A stretch of DNA of 64,000 bases. Source: Podocnemis expansa. Lineage: Eukaryota; Chordata; Testudines; Podocnemididae. The stretch covers positions 186,001 to 250,000 of the forward strand of contig ML682030.1 in the NCBI GenBank assembly GCA_007922195.1, read 5' to 3'. Shown one piece after another: positions 46,366 to 57,665 of the stretch (position 1 is the first letter of the stretch; the number at the start of each line of letters is the position of its first letter). A model generated the notes under the pieces. That model did not search any database. It was not told where the DNA came from and was given only the letters and a program-made list of their open reading frames with translations. The position numbers were made by a program, and so were the translations under genes.

Positions 46366-46456
46366 GGTGATGAAGCAATATCTTTTACTAGACCAAATTC
46401 AGCTGTGAGAAAGACATGCTTCTGAGTCACCCAGAGCTCTTCTTCAGGTAATCTGT
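46366..46456 (-). mobile_element. ribozyme-family repeat (family B) fragment
   Basis: Plus strand GCAATATCTTTTACTAGACC and CAGAGCTCTTCTTCAGGT are the reversed form of the family B core (GGTCCAATAAAAGATATT and CTGAAGAAGAGCTCTG). Includes the hammerhead fold below. Confidence 0.75.
46412..46450 (-). ncRNA. family B hammerhead fold, G12 mutated
   Basis: Minus strand: AC, CUGAAGA, extra A, GAGC(UCUGGGUGA)... with ACUC as the decayed 3' side of stem II, then AGA for GAA, AGC-A, U, GUCUU. G12 is A and the AGCU palindrome is AGCA. Layout is the same as in family A, including the extra A. Inactive. Confidence 0.6.
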
Positions 46457-46511
46457 TTGCATGACAGAAAGATGCACAACAAAACAAATTGTTTAGTTTA
46501 AGTACTTACAA

Positions 46512-47024
46512 CAGTGATTCATAATTGGTGGCCCATTGGCTTTCCCAGTGGCATGCAGATCCACTCCTGCTGGCTGCAAAAGGAAGTCACTGCCTAAAGA
46601 CCTAGGCTAAGTGCATTTCTGCAGGGCTAAAAGTGCAGACTCCTTGCTGCAGCCAAGCGGACGGGATATCAGCACTTCTCTCCCACTGGCTTTAGCAGGG
46701 AGCATGTCAAAGCACTCCACCAAAGTCCCTATGTGCTGGGCGCTCTGCGGGAGCCAGATGGAGGGGAGCAGTCATCTTCTGTCCCACTGGCTGCAGAAGG
46801 GAGGCACTGTCTAGGAACCCAGGTGGAGCACACGGGGCTACAGAGCGCACACAGTTTCCTCGCGGCACTCAGGGAGCTGGGAGCCAGAAAGGAGGCTGCC
46901 TTCTTGCTAAACTCCTTTGATCTGGCTACAGTGGGTAGGGAGCCAGCTGGCAGAAATTTGTGGCCCTTCAGGGTTGTAAAAATGATATCTGTGGCTTTCA
47001 AGCTAAAAAGGTTGAGAACCATTG
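46512..47024. mobile_element. non-autonomous hAT transposon, 513 bp
   Basis: Ends CAGTGATTCATAATTGG and AGGTTGAGAACCATTG; flanks ACTTACAA (46504-46511) and ACTTAGAA (47025-47032), 7 of 8 matching. The GC-rich body contains three imperfect direct copies of a CCCACTGGCT...GCAGGGAGCA-type unit (46555, 46681, 46783). Confidence 0.85.
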
Positions 47025-47032
47025 ACTTAGAA

Positions 47033-48543
47033 CATACTGTAAGCGATCATTCAGGGGAGAGTGACACCTTCATTCTTCTGCAGTCACAGCACACAGAGAG
47101 GGCTAGTGGGCTACAGGTTGTCATAATAGGCAAGAAATCCAGTACTAACTTGTCTCTCTAATATCCTGGCACTCGCACAGCTGATGCTGTATAACCAGAA
47201 AGTGTCCATTTAGTAACCAAGAATCATCCCATCACCTTGGAATTTAGGCACAACAGTCAGAAATCATCTTCATTTTGATCAATCCTTAGCAATAGTCTGT
47301 TGCTCCACACTTTGGCAATGGCCGTAAAAGTCGGCTGAAAGTCAACAGTAAAGCAGCACAGGTCAGCTAACCTATGTGGATGAGGCTATATCATATTATA
47401 CAGTAATCAACCTTTAAAAATTGCTTAATTCCAGGTACAGACGTAGCCCAGAGCAATTTCAGAAAATGATGGTGAGCCAGCCCTGCATCATGCAAGAGAG
47501 TTCAGCATCTGTTGGCAAACTCTGTTTTTTGTCATGTAGAAGGTGCTACAGGTAAGGGTTCATCAAATAGATGCAAATTATAAATAAAATCATGCACCTC
47601 AAACATTTTACCATGCTAATACGGCTCTTCCCATTTGCACACTTTAATTACCTCTTGCCATGCTCTCTAACTGACAATGAAAATAGATCAGTCACTTGTA
47701 TTTTTGGTCACGGTTTAGTAATTTTCACTCTCCCAGTCTCACATATTAACATGCTGATGCAAAATTTGGGTTGCAAAGGCTGCAGGAAAATATTTTAGAA
47801 AACAACCACGGAAACTTTCCTTTTTCTATTTACAAGATGACATAGGCTACGATTCACAAAGTTAGGCGTATAACCTCTTCGTTTAAGCACTAAAAGATGG
47901 CCTGGTATTCAGCATATAGTGAATTTAGAGGACACTGAATGTGCTTAGCCCTTCTGAAAATCATTCCAAGCTTAGGCACTTGAGTTTATATATCAAATGT
48001 AAAAATATGGAGCCAAATTTGACTTCTCTCTAAAAATAAATGAATATTCATTTCCAAGAATTTATAAACAACTCTCAACTATTTAGTGAGAGCTCCCACA
48101 CTGTGCATTCAGATCTCCATAAAGCCTGCTCCTGATGCACACTTGTTGGCTTTTGGAGTTGTGATACTGCTCACATCTCAACCCAAGCACACAAGAACAC
48201 TCTTGATAAGGCTACGTTTGTGCTTCTCATGTTGTTGCAGAGTGATGGGCGAACATCTACCTATAAGGCTTGGCAGCTTTACCAAGCCAATCAAGGGTTC
48301 CGGTAATTAGTACAGCCTCAGTAAGCTACTGACAGCTTTTTAGGATGATGTGATCAACTGAAAGAGATATAAAAATGTACCAGATCATTCTTCAGCCTTT
48401 AAGGATGGGATTGGGCAGGTGGCCACAGATGTAGCTGCTGATGGCAATGCACATGGGCTAGGAGAGAGATGGTTCAAAGCTTTGGCAGATAAGTAACAGA
48501 TTGCTTGTGTGTCAGCCCCTCCCGAATGATCAATCATTTCTGA
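47033..48543. other. unique stretch with a tiny family B fragment
   Basis: TTGTCTCTCTAATATCCTGG at 47150-47169 is a piece of the family B right arm. No gene. Confidence 0.45.
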
Positions 48544-48551
48544 GCTTAGAG

Positions 48552-48744
48552 CAGGGGTCTCAAACACTTGGCCCACAGGCCGCATGTGGCCCCTAAGGGT
48601 ATCTCCTGCAGCTCTCAACACTGTTACCAATATCTGCAACATAGTTGTATGAAAAGGCTTCCGTGGTGCGGCCCTTAGGCTAATGTACTAGTCTTTATGT
48701 AGCCCTCTACTAGTCCTCATGCAGATCTGAGTCTGAGACCCCTG
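48552..48744. mobile_element. non-autonomous hAT transposon, 193 bp
   Basis: Ends CAGGGGTCTCAAACACTTG and GAGTCTGAGACCCCTG; flanks GCTTAGAG (48544-48551) and GCTTACAG (48745-48752), 7 of 8 matching. Same family and orientation as 9403-9612. Confidence 0.92.
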
Positions 48745-48752
48745 GCTTACAG

Positions 48753-49924
48753 GTTGAGTACCCCAAGCAGTGCGCTTTGTGTGGGACAGGAGACAGCACT
48801 GTTGGCTTCGCCCACTCACGCACAAATTCCAGCAGCTAGAGGATGTACCGGGGGCCCCCGCTAATACCCTTGCCTTTCCAGAAGTGGAAGAAAGGACTCT
48901 TGTTGGCCCCACTGCCAATACCTGAGTAGAGTGGACCTCTGCTCTCATTTCGAGAGAGAGAGAGAGAGAGAAAAGGGCTCCATGCAGCTAAGCCTCCATC
49001 TCTGCGAGACGGGGAGCTCTCCATATCACTGCCTGTCCAAGCAAGGGGTGGGGACATGGAACTGGGCAGTGCCACAAAAACCCTATACTGTGCTTCACCT
49101 AGAGTCCTGGACTGCCTTATTTCAATGCTGGACAGTCATCTTCCATAGCAATAACTTATGGCTTGCAAAACAGAACTGGACAAAAAATTGTAGTATATTG
49201 CATCAGGGTCCCACTCACCACACCAATCATGGACAGCTGCCCTTAGCACCACTGGCCTACACCATGAACCAGCTGCAGGGAGCCCTTGAAAAGCTACAGT
49301 CTTTCTGCACAGGTATTCTCCTTCCATGCAAGTCGAGAAAACAAAATCTCAATTTTAAAATTCTTAGCATAGCATATCTCAATAAAGACAGAACGTATTT
49401 CAATTAATGACACTGCAAGAATAGAGAGACTTTAACCTGGACACACCCCAAATCTTTGTAGGAACTTTATCAGTTAGCTGAGCAAACCACATGCACAGGA
49501 AAGACTCCAGTCAGCAGGGAACACACCTCTCCTGGACTGACATGCTGAAGATATTTAGGCACAACACAGCAATGCTGCGGAAGAATTTAAAAACACACAG
49601 TGAGGAACCTTACCTCATTTGAACTGCAGTGGGAAATTAGGGATGTAATTATCCAAATTGGACTCTGGCCAGGAGATCAAGGTTATCACACGTCATTATC
49701 ATGAAACCACAAACTAACAAAAATACTGTAAGGGGTAGCCATGTTATCCCGGGCCTCTTGGGACAACCTCCTGAATGTGTGAAAATCAGGGGAGCTGCAA
49801 AACCAGCAGCCAGGCTCCCAAAATACTGATGGATGGTACTTAAACCAGTCTCCCAGTCAGTAAGAAAACATGCTTCTGATAGCTCACACCAGTCATCACG
49901 AAGCAAACAAAATAGAAACAGCCC
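48753..49924. other. unique stretch with a (GA)n run
   Basis: (GA)n at 48952-48970. A short family A terminal piece (AGGGGTAGCCATGTTA) at 49731. The 158-codon frame 48931-49407 starts inside the GA run and has no family features. Confidence 0.4.
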
Positions 49925-50380
49925 CCTTTACTGCACATCAGCTCCTCCCGTCCCCACCTAGCCACTCGGTCTCAAAGAAATAGGTTCTCCTGACCCCAAA
50001 GGGCCAGCCACATACACAGAACAATATAGGCTTGCATCTTACCCAAAATACCATGCTGCCAGCCAATCCTTTAGTAACTAAAGCTAAAGGTTTAATATAA
50101 AAGAAAAGAAACACAACATGAGAGATGTTAAACAGTCAAAGTGAATCACACACATACAAATGATTTAGAGTCCACAGAAAGCAAGCCCTTGGAAGAATTT
50201 GGAGTTTGCAGGTTAGTCCAATTCCTCTGGCAGACACCCAGCACCTGGAGGGATCTCAGGCTTTTGTCCCTTCGCAGAGCAATAGCTCCAGAGGTGGGTG
50301 TTGGTTGCAGGTCGGAGAGCGAAGAAAAAATGGAGCTGGGGCTGCTACCTTTTATCACCTCTGGCCTTCCCCCTGCTGTT
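49925..50380. repeat. LTR-like dispersed repeat, unclassified
   Basis: Ordered blocks AGGTTCTCCTGACCCCAAAG, GGCTTGCATCTTACCC, AGCCAATCCTTTAGTAAC, AAAGGTTTAATATAAAAG and CAATAGCTCCAGAGGTGGG resemble a turtle LTR-type repeat read in reverse. No target duplication or TG/CA ends found. Right side abuts a family A fragment. Confidence 0.4.
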
Positions 50381-50381
50381 T

Positions 50382-50463
50382 GTCAGATGAAATGGGATTT
50401 TCTCCCACAAAAGCTCATGCAATATATAAATGTGTTAGTCTTTAAGTGCCACAGGACTCCTTG
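50382..50463 (+). mobile_element. ribozyme-family repeat (family A), single arm
   Basis: Only one arm: GTCAGATGAAATGGGATTTT, CTCCCACAAAAGCTCATGC, then TTAGTCTTTAAGTGCCACAG ending at GGACTCCTTG. The hammerhead has CAGAUGA for CUGAUGA and AAA for GAA but keeps the extra A, stem II, AGCU, C and AUGC. Inactive. Confidence 0.75.
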
Positions 50464-51465
50464 CTCATTTTAAACAAAAGTAAAGTGTACTGTTATTACA
50501 ATTAAAAGCTGTTAGGATGTTACTTTTACAGACGAAAGACATCTCCAGCAATAAGTTTTTCCAGAGAGGCACAGGGATTTTGGTTCAGTGCTGTACTCAT
50601 GCCTTCCCTATAAATCTTCCTACCAAGTACTGACCCGGTTTAACCTAATTTATGAAGACAGATGAGACCACGGATTGAGCTAGTAACATTGCATAAATTG
50701 ACTGCTGAAAAACAGGCTGTTAGGCTGATAAAGGTCATTAATATCCCTCAAATATGTGTTCTTATCTCACTAGAAGAAATGTCATAATTCCATTTTAAAT
50801 ATTTTTACTTCTTTTGTTCACAAGTGGGGAAAAAAGAACTGGTAGCAGTGACTATCGGTATCTTTACCATAAGGCATGCAAGTAGAAGTTCTGTCAGCGT
50901 AGTATGTGTGGCAAGACAGGTTAAAGGACCTGCAGCCCTGAAAAATGTATCACTTCATCTATCAACAGGCCAAGTACAGCATACAGGACAGGCAGCTATT
51001 ACTTTTATTTATTTGTTCACCAAGGTAGAACTTAAAGCCAGATTTCAGTCATGACCTAGAGTGAAGAAACGTGCAAATTAACATGAGCAAAACAGCTCAC
51101 AGCAACCCCTATCCACTACAGTCCTGTCTCAGATGAAAATGCCACCAGAAAATCACCTGTGAGTAAATGCTTTTGATAAAACAAGCAGCCTGTGTCTGAC
51201 TCATCAGCTAGGGTGGCCAACTTTCTAATTGCTGAAAATGAGACAGTGAGCATCAGAACCTCCCCTTCACCATCGCTTCCTCCGAGCCCCCAGCCTGTTC
51301 TGCCTCTTCCTCCCTAAGCTCTGTCCTTGCTCTTCCTCTTCCCTTGAGACCCCACGTCCTGCTCTGCCCTCCCCTCTGTAGCTCACTGCTCTCTCCATCT
51401 TCCTCACCTCACCAGCTGAGTAGAGATCAAGGGATGGGAGGGTGACTGGGGCATTAAGGGAGAAA
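50464..51465. other. unique stretch; C/T-rich near 51.26-51.42 kb
   Basis: The CT-rich segment gives a purine-rich minus-strand frame that is compositional. Nothing else recognised. Confidence 0.45.
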
Positions 51466-52942
51466 ATAAGAACAGCCATACTGAGTTAGACCATTAGTCC
51501 ATCTGGCCAAGTATCCTGATTTTCAACAGCCACCAATGCCAGGTGCTTCAGAAAGAATAACCAGAACAGGCAATCATCAAGCAATTCACCCCATCAGCCA
51601 CCCCCAGCTTCTGTCAAACAGCAATGTCTGCCTATCCTGGCTAACGGCTATTGATGGGCCTACCCTTCATGAACTTCTCTAGTTCTCTCTGAGCACTGCT
51701 ATGCTCTTGGCCTTCATAACATCCTCTCGGCAAGCAGTTCCAGAGGCCGACTGCATTGTGTGAAGAAAACTTCATTTTGTTCCTTTCAAACCTGCTGCAT
51801 CAGGTTCAGGTGGTGACCCCGAGTCTGCGTGTTATGAGAAGTAAAGGGCATTTCCTTATTTATTTTCTTCACAGCAGTCATGATTTTACAGATCTCTACC
51901 GCCACAGTAATACTTTTCCAAGATGAAAAGTCTCAGACTTATTAAAGTTGCCTTATATGCAAACTTTTCAATACCTCTAATTATTTTAGTTGCCCTTTTC
52001 TGTACCTTTTTCAATTCCAATATATCTTTTCTGAGTTAGAATGACCAGATCTGTACACAGGATTCAAGATGTGGGCATACTATGGCTTTATAAAGTAGCA
52101 ATATGATATTTTCTCTCCTCTTATCAATCCCTTTTCTAATGATTCCCAATCTTCTATCAGTTGAGCGCTCAGGAACATCAAATAGATCTTTTCAGAGAAC
52201 TATCCACCATGACTCCAAAATCCTTTTCTTGAATGGCAGCAATTACTTTAGACCACATCGTTTTATATGTATAGTTAGAATTTTGTTTTCCAATGTGCAT
52301 TACTTTCCATTTATCAGCACTGAATTCCATCTGCCATTTTGTTGTTCAGTCACCCAGTTTGGAGAGACCTCTTTGCAACCTGCTTTGAACTTAACTATCA
52401 TGAGCAATTTTGTGTCATTTTACAAATTTTGACATCTCCTTGTTTATCCCTTTTCCTGGATCATTTACAAATATGTTGTATACACATTCCCAGTACAAAC
52501 CCCTGGGGAACACCATTATTTACCTTTTTCCATTTTGAAAACTAACTATTTATTCCTAATCTTTGTTTCTTTTCTTTCAACTAATTACTGAAACAAGAGA
52601 AGATCTTCCCTCTAACCCCGTGACTTCTTAATTTGCTTCAGATCCTTTGGTCAAGGATCTTGTTAAAGACTTTCTAAAAAATCTATGAACACACTGTCCA
52701 CTGGATCACCCTTCTCCACCTGCTTGCTGACATCTCAAAGGATATAGTAGATTGGTAAGGTATGATTTCCTTTTTCCAAAGCCATGGTGACTCCTCCCCA
52801 GTAAATTCTGTTCATCTATGTGTTCAGTAATTCTATTCTTTTACTACAGTTTAAAAAAAAAAATTACCTAGTACTGAAGTTAGGCTGGGATCGCTCTGGA
52901 TACTTTTTAAAAAATTGGCATCACATAACCTATCTTTCAAAA
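51466..52942 (-). mobile_element. CR1 LINE, minus strand, ~1.5 kb, older subfamily
   Basis: Reversed CR1. From the 3' tail (AACAGCCATACTGAGTTAGA, CAATGCCAGGTGCTTCAGAA) through the ORF2 C-terminus into the RT palm. The RT FADD box lies around 52408-52436, decayed to F-V-K plus a stop; the YxDF block lies around 52672-52692. Its truncated 5' end meets the truncated 5' end of the plus-strand CR1 at ~52942. Diverged and indel-ridden, hence older. Confidence 0.85.
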
Positions 52943-54276
52943 CTCATGGAGAACGGGGGAGGTGCCAGAGGACTGGAAAAAAGCAAATGTAGTGCCTATT
53001 TTCAAGAAAGGGAAAAAGGAGGATCCAGGGAATTACAGACCAGTCAGCCTCACCTCAATCCCTGAAAAAATTATAGAGCAGATTCTCAAAGAATCCATCC
53101 TCACACACTTAGAGGAAAATAAAGTGATCAGGAACAGTCAGCATGGATTTACCAAGGGTAAATCATGCCTGACCAATCTCATTTTCTTCTATGATCAGAT
53201 GACTGGTTTTCTGGATGCGGGAAGCACCGTTGATGTGCTATACCTTGATTTTAGCAAGGCTTTTGATACCGTTTCCCATAGCATTCTCATTGGCAAATTA
53301 AGGAAGTATGGGTTGGATAGGTGGACTATAAGGTGGATAGAAAACTGGCTAGATCAACGGTTTCAGTGTGTAGGAATCAATGGCTCCATGTCTAGCTGGC
53401 AACCGGTCACGAGTGGTGTGCCCCAGGGGTCGGTTCTGTTCAACATTTTCATCAATGATCTGCATTCTCAGTAAGTTCGCGGATGACACCAAGCTGGGGG
53501 GACCAGTAGACACGTTGGAGGGCAAGGACAGGATTCAGGGAGACCTAGATAAATTGGAACAGTGGGCCAATAGAAATCTTATGAGATTCAATAAGGATAA
53601 GTGTAAAATCCTGCATTTGGGACAAAAAACCCCCATGCACTGCTACAGGCTGGGAAACATTCAGCTATGTCGCAGCAGTGTAGAAAAGGACCTGGGGGTC
53701 ATGGTGGATGGGAAGCTGGATATGAGTCAGCAGTGTGCTCTTGCTGCCAAAAAGGCCAATGGCATACTGGGCTGCATCAAAAGAAGTATTACCAGCAGAT
53801 CAAGGGATGTGATCATTCCCCTCTATTCTGCACTGGTGAGGCCACATCTAGAATACTGTGTTCAGTTTTGGGCTCCCCACTACAAAAAGGACAGGGACAT
53901 GCTAGAGAGAGTTCAGAGGAGGGCAACCAAGATGATTGAAGGGCTAGAGCACAAGCCCTATGAGGAAAGACTGGAAGCATTAGGCTTATTTAGTCTGCAG
54001 AAGAGAAGATTGAGGGGGGATTTGATAGCAACCTTCAACTACTTGAAGGGACGCTCTAAGGAAGATGGAGCTCGACTGTTCTTGGTAGTAACGGAGGACA
54101 GAACGAGGAGCAATGGTCTCAAGCTGCGGTTAGGGAGGTCGAGGCTGGATATTAGAAGAAACTTTTTTACTAGGTGAGTGGTGAAGCCTTGGAATGAGCT
54201 GCCGAGGGAGGTGGAGTCTCCATCTTTGGAGGTGTTTAGGGCCCGGCTGGACAAAACCATGACTGGGATGGTTTAA
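52943..54276 (+). pseudogene. CR1 ORF2 reverse transcriptase, C-terminal two thirds (broken)
   Basis: Encodes the RT palm and C-terminal domain of CR1 ORF2, which copies CR1 RNA at the target site. Frame 1 (52962-53474) has EDWKKANVVPIFKKG, NYRPVSLTSIPEK, QHGFTKGKSCLTNL, YLDFSKAFDTVSH and GVPQGSVL. Four residues (GPIL type) are missing after GSVL, and a further deletion after INDL shifts the frame at about 53465. Frame 2 then has the catalytic [10 protein letters not shown] (FADD at 53476-53487), [18 protein letters not shown] and [23 protein letters not shown] at 54175-54177 interrupts NFFT-R; the ancestral stop is TAA at 54274-54276. Endonuclease domain and ORF1 absent. Two frame breaks and a stop: no activity. 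Confidence 0.93.
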
Positions 54277-54363
54277 GTGGGAGTGGTCCTGCCTCTGGCA
54301 GGGGGTTGGACTAGATGACCTATGAGGTCCCTTCCAACCCTAGGATTCTATGATTCTATGATA
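52943..54363 (+). mobile_element. CR1 LINE, plus strand, ~1.4 kb, younger
   Basis: 5'-truncated CR1 running from within the RT domain to the exact 3' end, which finishes with the repeated GATTCTATGATTCTATGAT. 3' UTR contains GGTTGGACTAGATGACCTAT. Reading frame largely preserved, so this is the youngest LINE in the window. Confidence 0.95.
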
Positions 54364-55177
54364 ACCCAAATACTAGTTCTGCAATTTCATAACTGAATTC
54401 CTTTCCTGGATAGAGACCATCCGCTGCTGGTTACTTGTCAGTTTAAAGAGTGAAGAGAGCTGTGCTCTGGTGGGGGTGGAGTTGACTGGGGTTGGACTGG
54501 AGAGGAACAGCTGTACTCTGGGGGTAGAAGGATGTGACGGGGCAAGTCAAGGAAGGAAGAACCAAGCTCCAGGACTGGGGGCAGGTATACAGACACAGGA
54601 CAGCGGCTGAAAGGGAGCCTGGGTGGAGAGCTCAGCCATGGGCCCCACTTCTCAAATGTCACAAGATTCAGGATTGCTTTCCTCATTGCCACCCTCCAGT
54701 ATACCTCTTCACCAGAGTTGGGCAGTTCGTGAGTGCACCTCCACTTTCAGCAGCAGCTGCTCTTCCTGCCATCCTGGAGGCAGAAAGGAAGCTGATTGCA
54801 GATGGTTACTTAGGAAACTGGACTTCTGGTATCTAGTCAACAACTGATTGGACACCGTCCAGTCCCTTTTTCGATCAGACTTTCTCTTGCTACCAGTGCT
54901 CACCTGCAAAAAACACCTGTACAACACTTTCAAAAGATGTGCTGGGAGCTTAAATTCATAACTTTGCTTGCCATTAAAAATCATGGTAAACAAAGACTGG
55001 ATTTCTGGTTCATTGAAACAATCTGTAATCCACTAACCTCTATTTTTGTCCTATGACTACAGTGGTGTCAGAGGGCCACGTCACCTTGAATGGTCCCTTA
55101 GACTGAGCTAACTATTATGCTGAATTACCCGTTTGGTCTTGTATTTATTTGTGATACTCCCAGTACTTTCCCCACTG
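54364..55177. other. unique stretch, GC-richer at 54.43-54.80 kb
   Basis: No gene recognised; overlapping frames on both strands have no family features. Confidence 0.45.
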
Positions 55178-55310
55178 CTGAAGGAAAGCTCTGTGTGGCC
55201 TGAAAGAATCTCTCTCTCAGCAACAGAAGTACTGGTCCAGTAATGATACTTTCTTACCCATATTTGCTCTGTTATACCCTGGGACTGACACGGCTATGAC
55301 AACACTGACT
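55178..55310 (+). mobile_element. ribozyme-family repeat (family B), right arm to terminus
   Basis: CUGAAGG, two A, AGCUCUGUGUGGCCU, GAA, AGAAUCUCU (55178-55212): a decayed hammerhead with A9 changed to G. It is followed by CAACAGAAGTACTGGTCCAG, TTCTTACCCATATTTGCTCT and the terminus CCTGGGACTGACACGGCTAT (55278). The terminal ACACGGCTA motif is shared with family A. Confidence 0.7.
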
Positions 55311-55784
55311 TTGACTTTTAGTCATTTTAGCATATGATGGTTCATGTAATTAGTGAATGACAGTGTGTAAACATGGCTTCTTCTGAATATCATTCTAATG
55401 AACAGAGTCCCGCATACATGCTTAAATCACCTCATGAGTTTAATAGCCATGTTATCTGTATTTTGTGGTGAAAACCCACAAAAATGTTGATAAGACCCAA
55501 CAGTGATATCTTACTCGCAGTTTCACACTCTTCAGCCTCTGTCATAGCTTCCATTACCAGCATACCTATGCCTTGAGTTGAGAGAGATCCATGGCTGGCT
55601 GTCCTTTGCCTACAGCCCCTTCTCCCTTTACAAAACCCAGATTCCTTCCACTATGCCCAGTTGGGCAGCAGGTAATCAATCACAGGCATCCTGGATGCTG
55701 TTCCCTCTTGAAAGAGTAAGTTACCCTATTAAAGGGCTTTCAGTTGACACCTTTCAAATCCTCTCTACTTTTATAATGTAGATA
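55311..55784. other. unique non-coding stretch
   Basis: Nothing recognised. Confidence 0.5.
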
Positions 55785-55925
55785 AGAAGCCTCTGCCACT
55801 AATTCCCTGTTTGATTTTAGGTAAATTTCTCCTTACACATCTGTAAAACAGGTATAATAGTCACATAGCTCACCAAGATTTCTGAAACTTCATCAGTAGT
55901 TGCAAAGTTCTTTGATACCAAAAGT
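55785..55925 (+). mobile_element. MIR-like SINE fragment
   Basis: CTCTGCCACTAATTCCCTG, TAGGTAAATTTCTCCTTACA, CATCTGTAAAACAGGTATAA, GCAAAGTTCTTTGATACC are the MIR CORE blocks in order. Confidence 0.62.
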
Positions 55926-57665
55926 TGAAATTAAAACAAAAAAGACCCTATGTATTTTTCAAGTTTTCAAAATAAAAAAAGCAACATGCAGCCACTTCGG
56001 GAAAATTTCTCTTTGGTCCATTTCTCCAGAAGCATCTGCTTCCTTATAGAGGGAGCAGGGAGAATGCAAACACCACACAGAAACTGAAATGCAGTAACTT
56101 TTTGCATGAGTTACTGTGCTAAGCTTCAAGAGCAAATAAATGTCTGTTGACTGAGCGTAGTAGAATCTACAGAACTGGCCTACTGTTTATGCTGTGGTCT
56201 GTGCATACAGAAGGAACAGAATATCAGTCATAACAAACATCCTCAGATTTCAGAGAAAAGTCTCCTTTAACTCTGTGTTTTCCAGCTACAGCACAAACTT
56301 CAGCAAAGACAAAGGAGAAGTCAAAATTTTTTCCATCAAATTGACTAAGACCAGGGTAAAGAAATATAAGAAGTCAAACACTGTGTATAACAAACAACAG
56401 CTGTGTTCAATCTCTTTGGAAGGAAAAAAAAACTTTAACAGTTTCACCTCCCTCTAAATATAATTTCATTAGCTTAAAAATGCTTCTGGACTTTGCCCTT
56501 TTAGTTCCACAACCTGCCAGGCCAGTTTGCGTGGCAAATATTACTGGGCAGTGTCGGCCACCATTTCTACCCATCATTCTCTGGAGAAGAACACTCATCT
56601 TTGCATTGTTATTTCTAAGGCCCAAATACTATCACTGATACATTGGGACACAAAGAAAAATGCTGAGACTTTATTTTGCTGCTGCTCCCACTCTCTTTCT
56701 TCACTTTCCCTTTACAAGACACCATTTCTGCCTTACACGAGTGTCTTAGATTTTATTAAGCATAGGCATAGACACATAAAATAGATTAGGCAGACATCTA
56801 CACACCGTCTCTGAATGGTCTCTGTTATATAGGTTCGCCATGGCACAAAGCTAATACAACTCTGCTTTGTTGAGGACTATTAAATTGTATAGTTCCTTGA
56901 AGATAACACGATGTGCATTATATGGCTTCTGAATCACAGACAGGATCCATGTTAGAGGGAAGGCAAAAGGTTCTGCCTGGGTGACGCTGTTCTTGAACGT
57001 TACTATTATAAAGAGAAAGGCAGGTATTTCACACGCACCCAGTGCATTTTTAGTAAAGCTGAAGTAAGGAGTGAACTAAAGGATCTCATCTGATGTAAAT
57101 CAACGGAACTACACAGAGTTAAATGGTGTTAGCTGAACAGTGCAAAGCAAGGCTTTAATACTTAATATTTCAGAGTTCAACCATGGACCCTTTGTTTACC
57201 CATTTTACTACTGGCTTAGGAGGGTTACTCCATTATGAAAGCAGGATGGAAACTTCCATTTTTAAATTTATGTCACAGGGCTTTACAAGATGCTAGTGTC
57301 GCAAATGACATGTTTAGCAAGAAGAGCAATGGGTTCATAAATGTCATTTAAACAACTGTAATCCATGTCCGCTGGGCAAACATACAGGGTGTCAGGAATG
57401 GCAAAACAGGAGGCAGTGCACATTTAGATTAAAACGTACAGAAAGAGCCTAATGGGCTCTCCTGAGCCAGGCCACAGGGCAGTTCTGTGGTGGATGAGCA
57501 GTACTCGGTGGAACGCTAAGTTCAGGACTGGAGCTCAATGTTTTTCCTGACAAAGGATCCACTGACAAAGCGGTATAAGCCTGAATTCACTACGGTTGGT
57601 TTACACCAGTGTTACCATTCCTTCACCTCAATGGGCACTATATTAATTAATCAAATAAAACAAAC
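55926..57665. other. unique AT-rich stretch
   Basis: No gene or repeat recognised apart from weak TGATGTAAATCAACGGAAC-type old-repeat similarity near 57092 and TTTACACCAGTGTTACCATT near 57600. Confidence 0.45.

Noticed and set aside
48952..48970. Tandem array or CRISPR-like structure
   Set aside because: Plain GA dinucleotide run; no spaced repeats of CRISPR type anywhere in the window.
48931..49407. 158-codon frame starting in a GA repeat
   Set aside because: Start falls in simple sequence, no conserved domain, no splice or promoter context.
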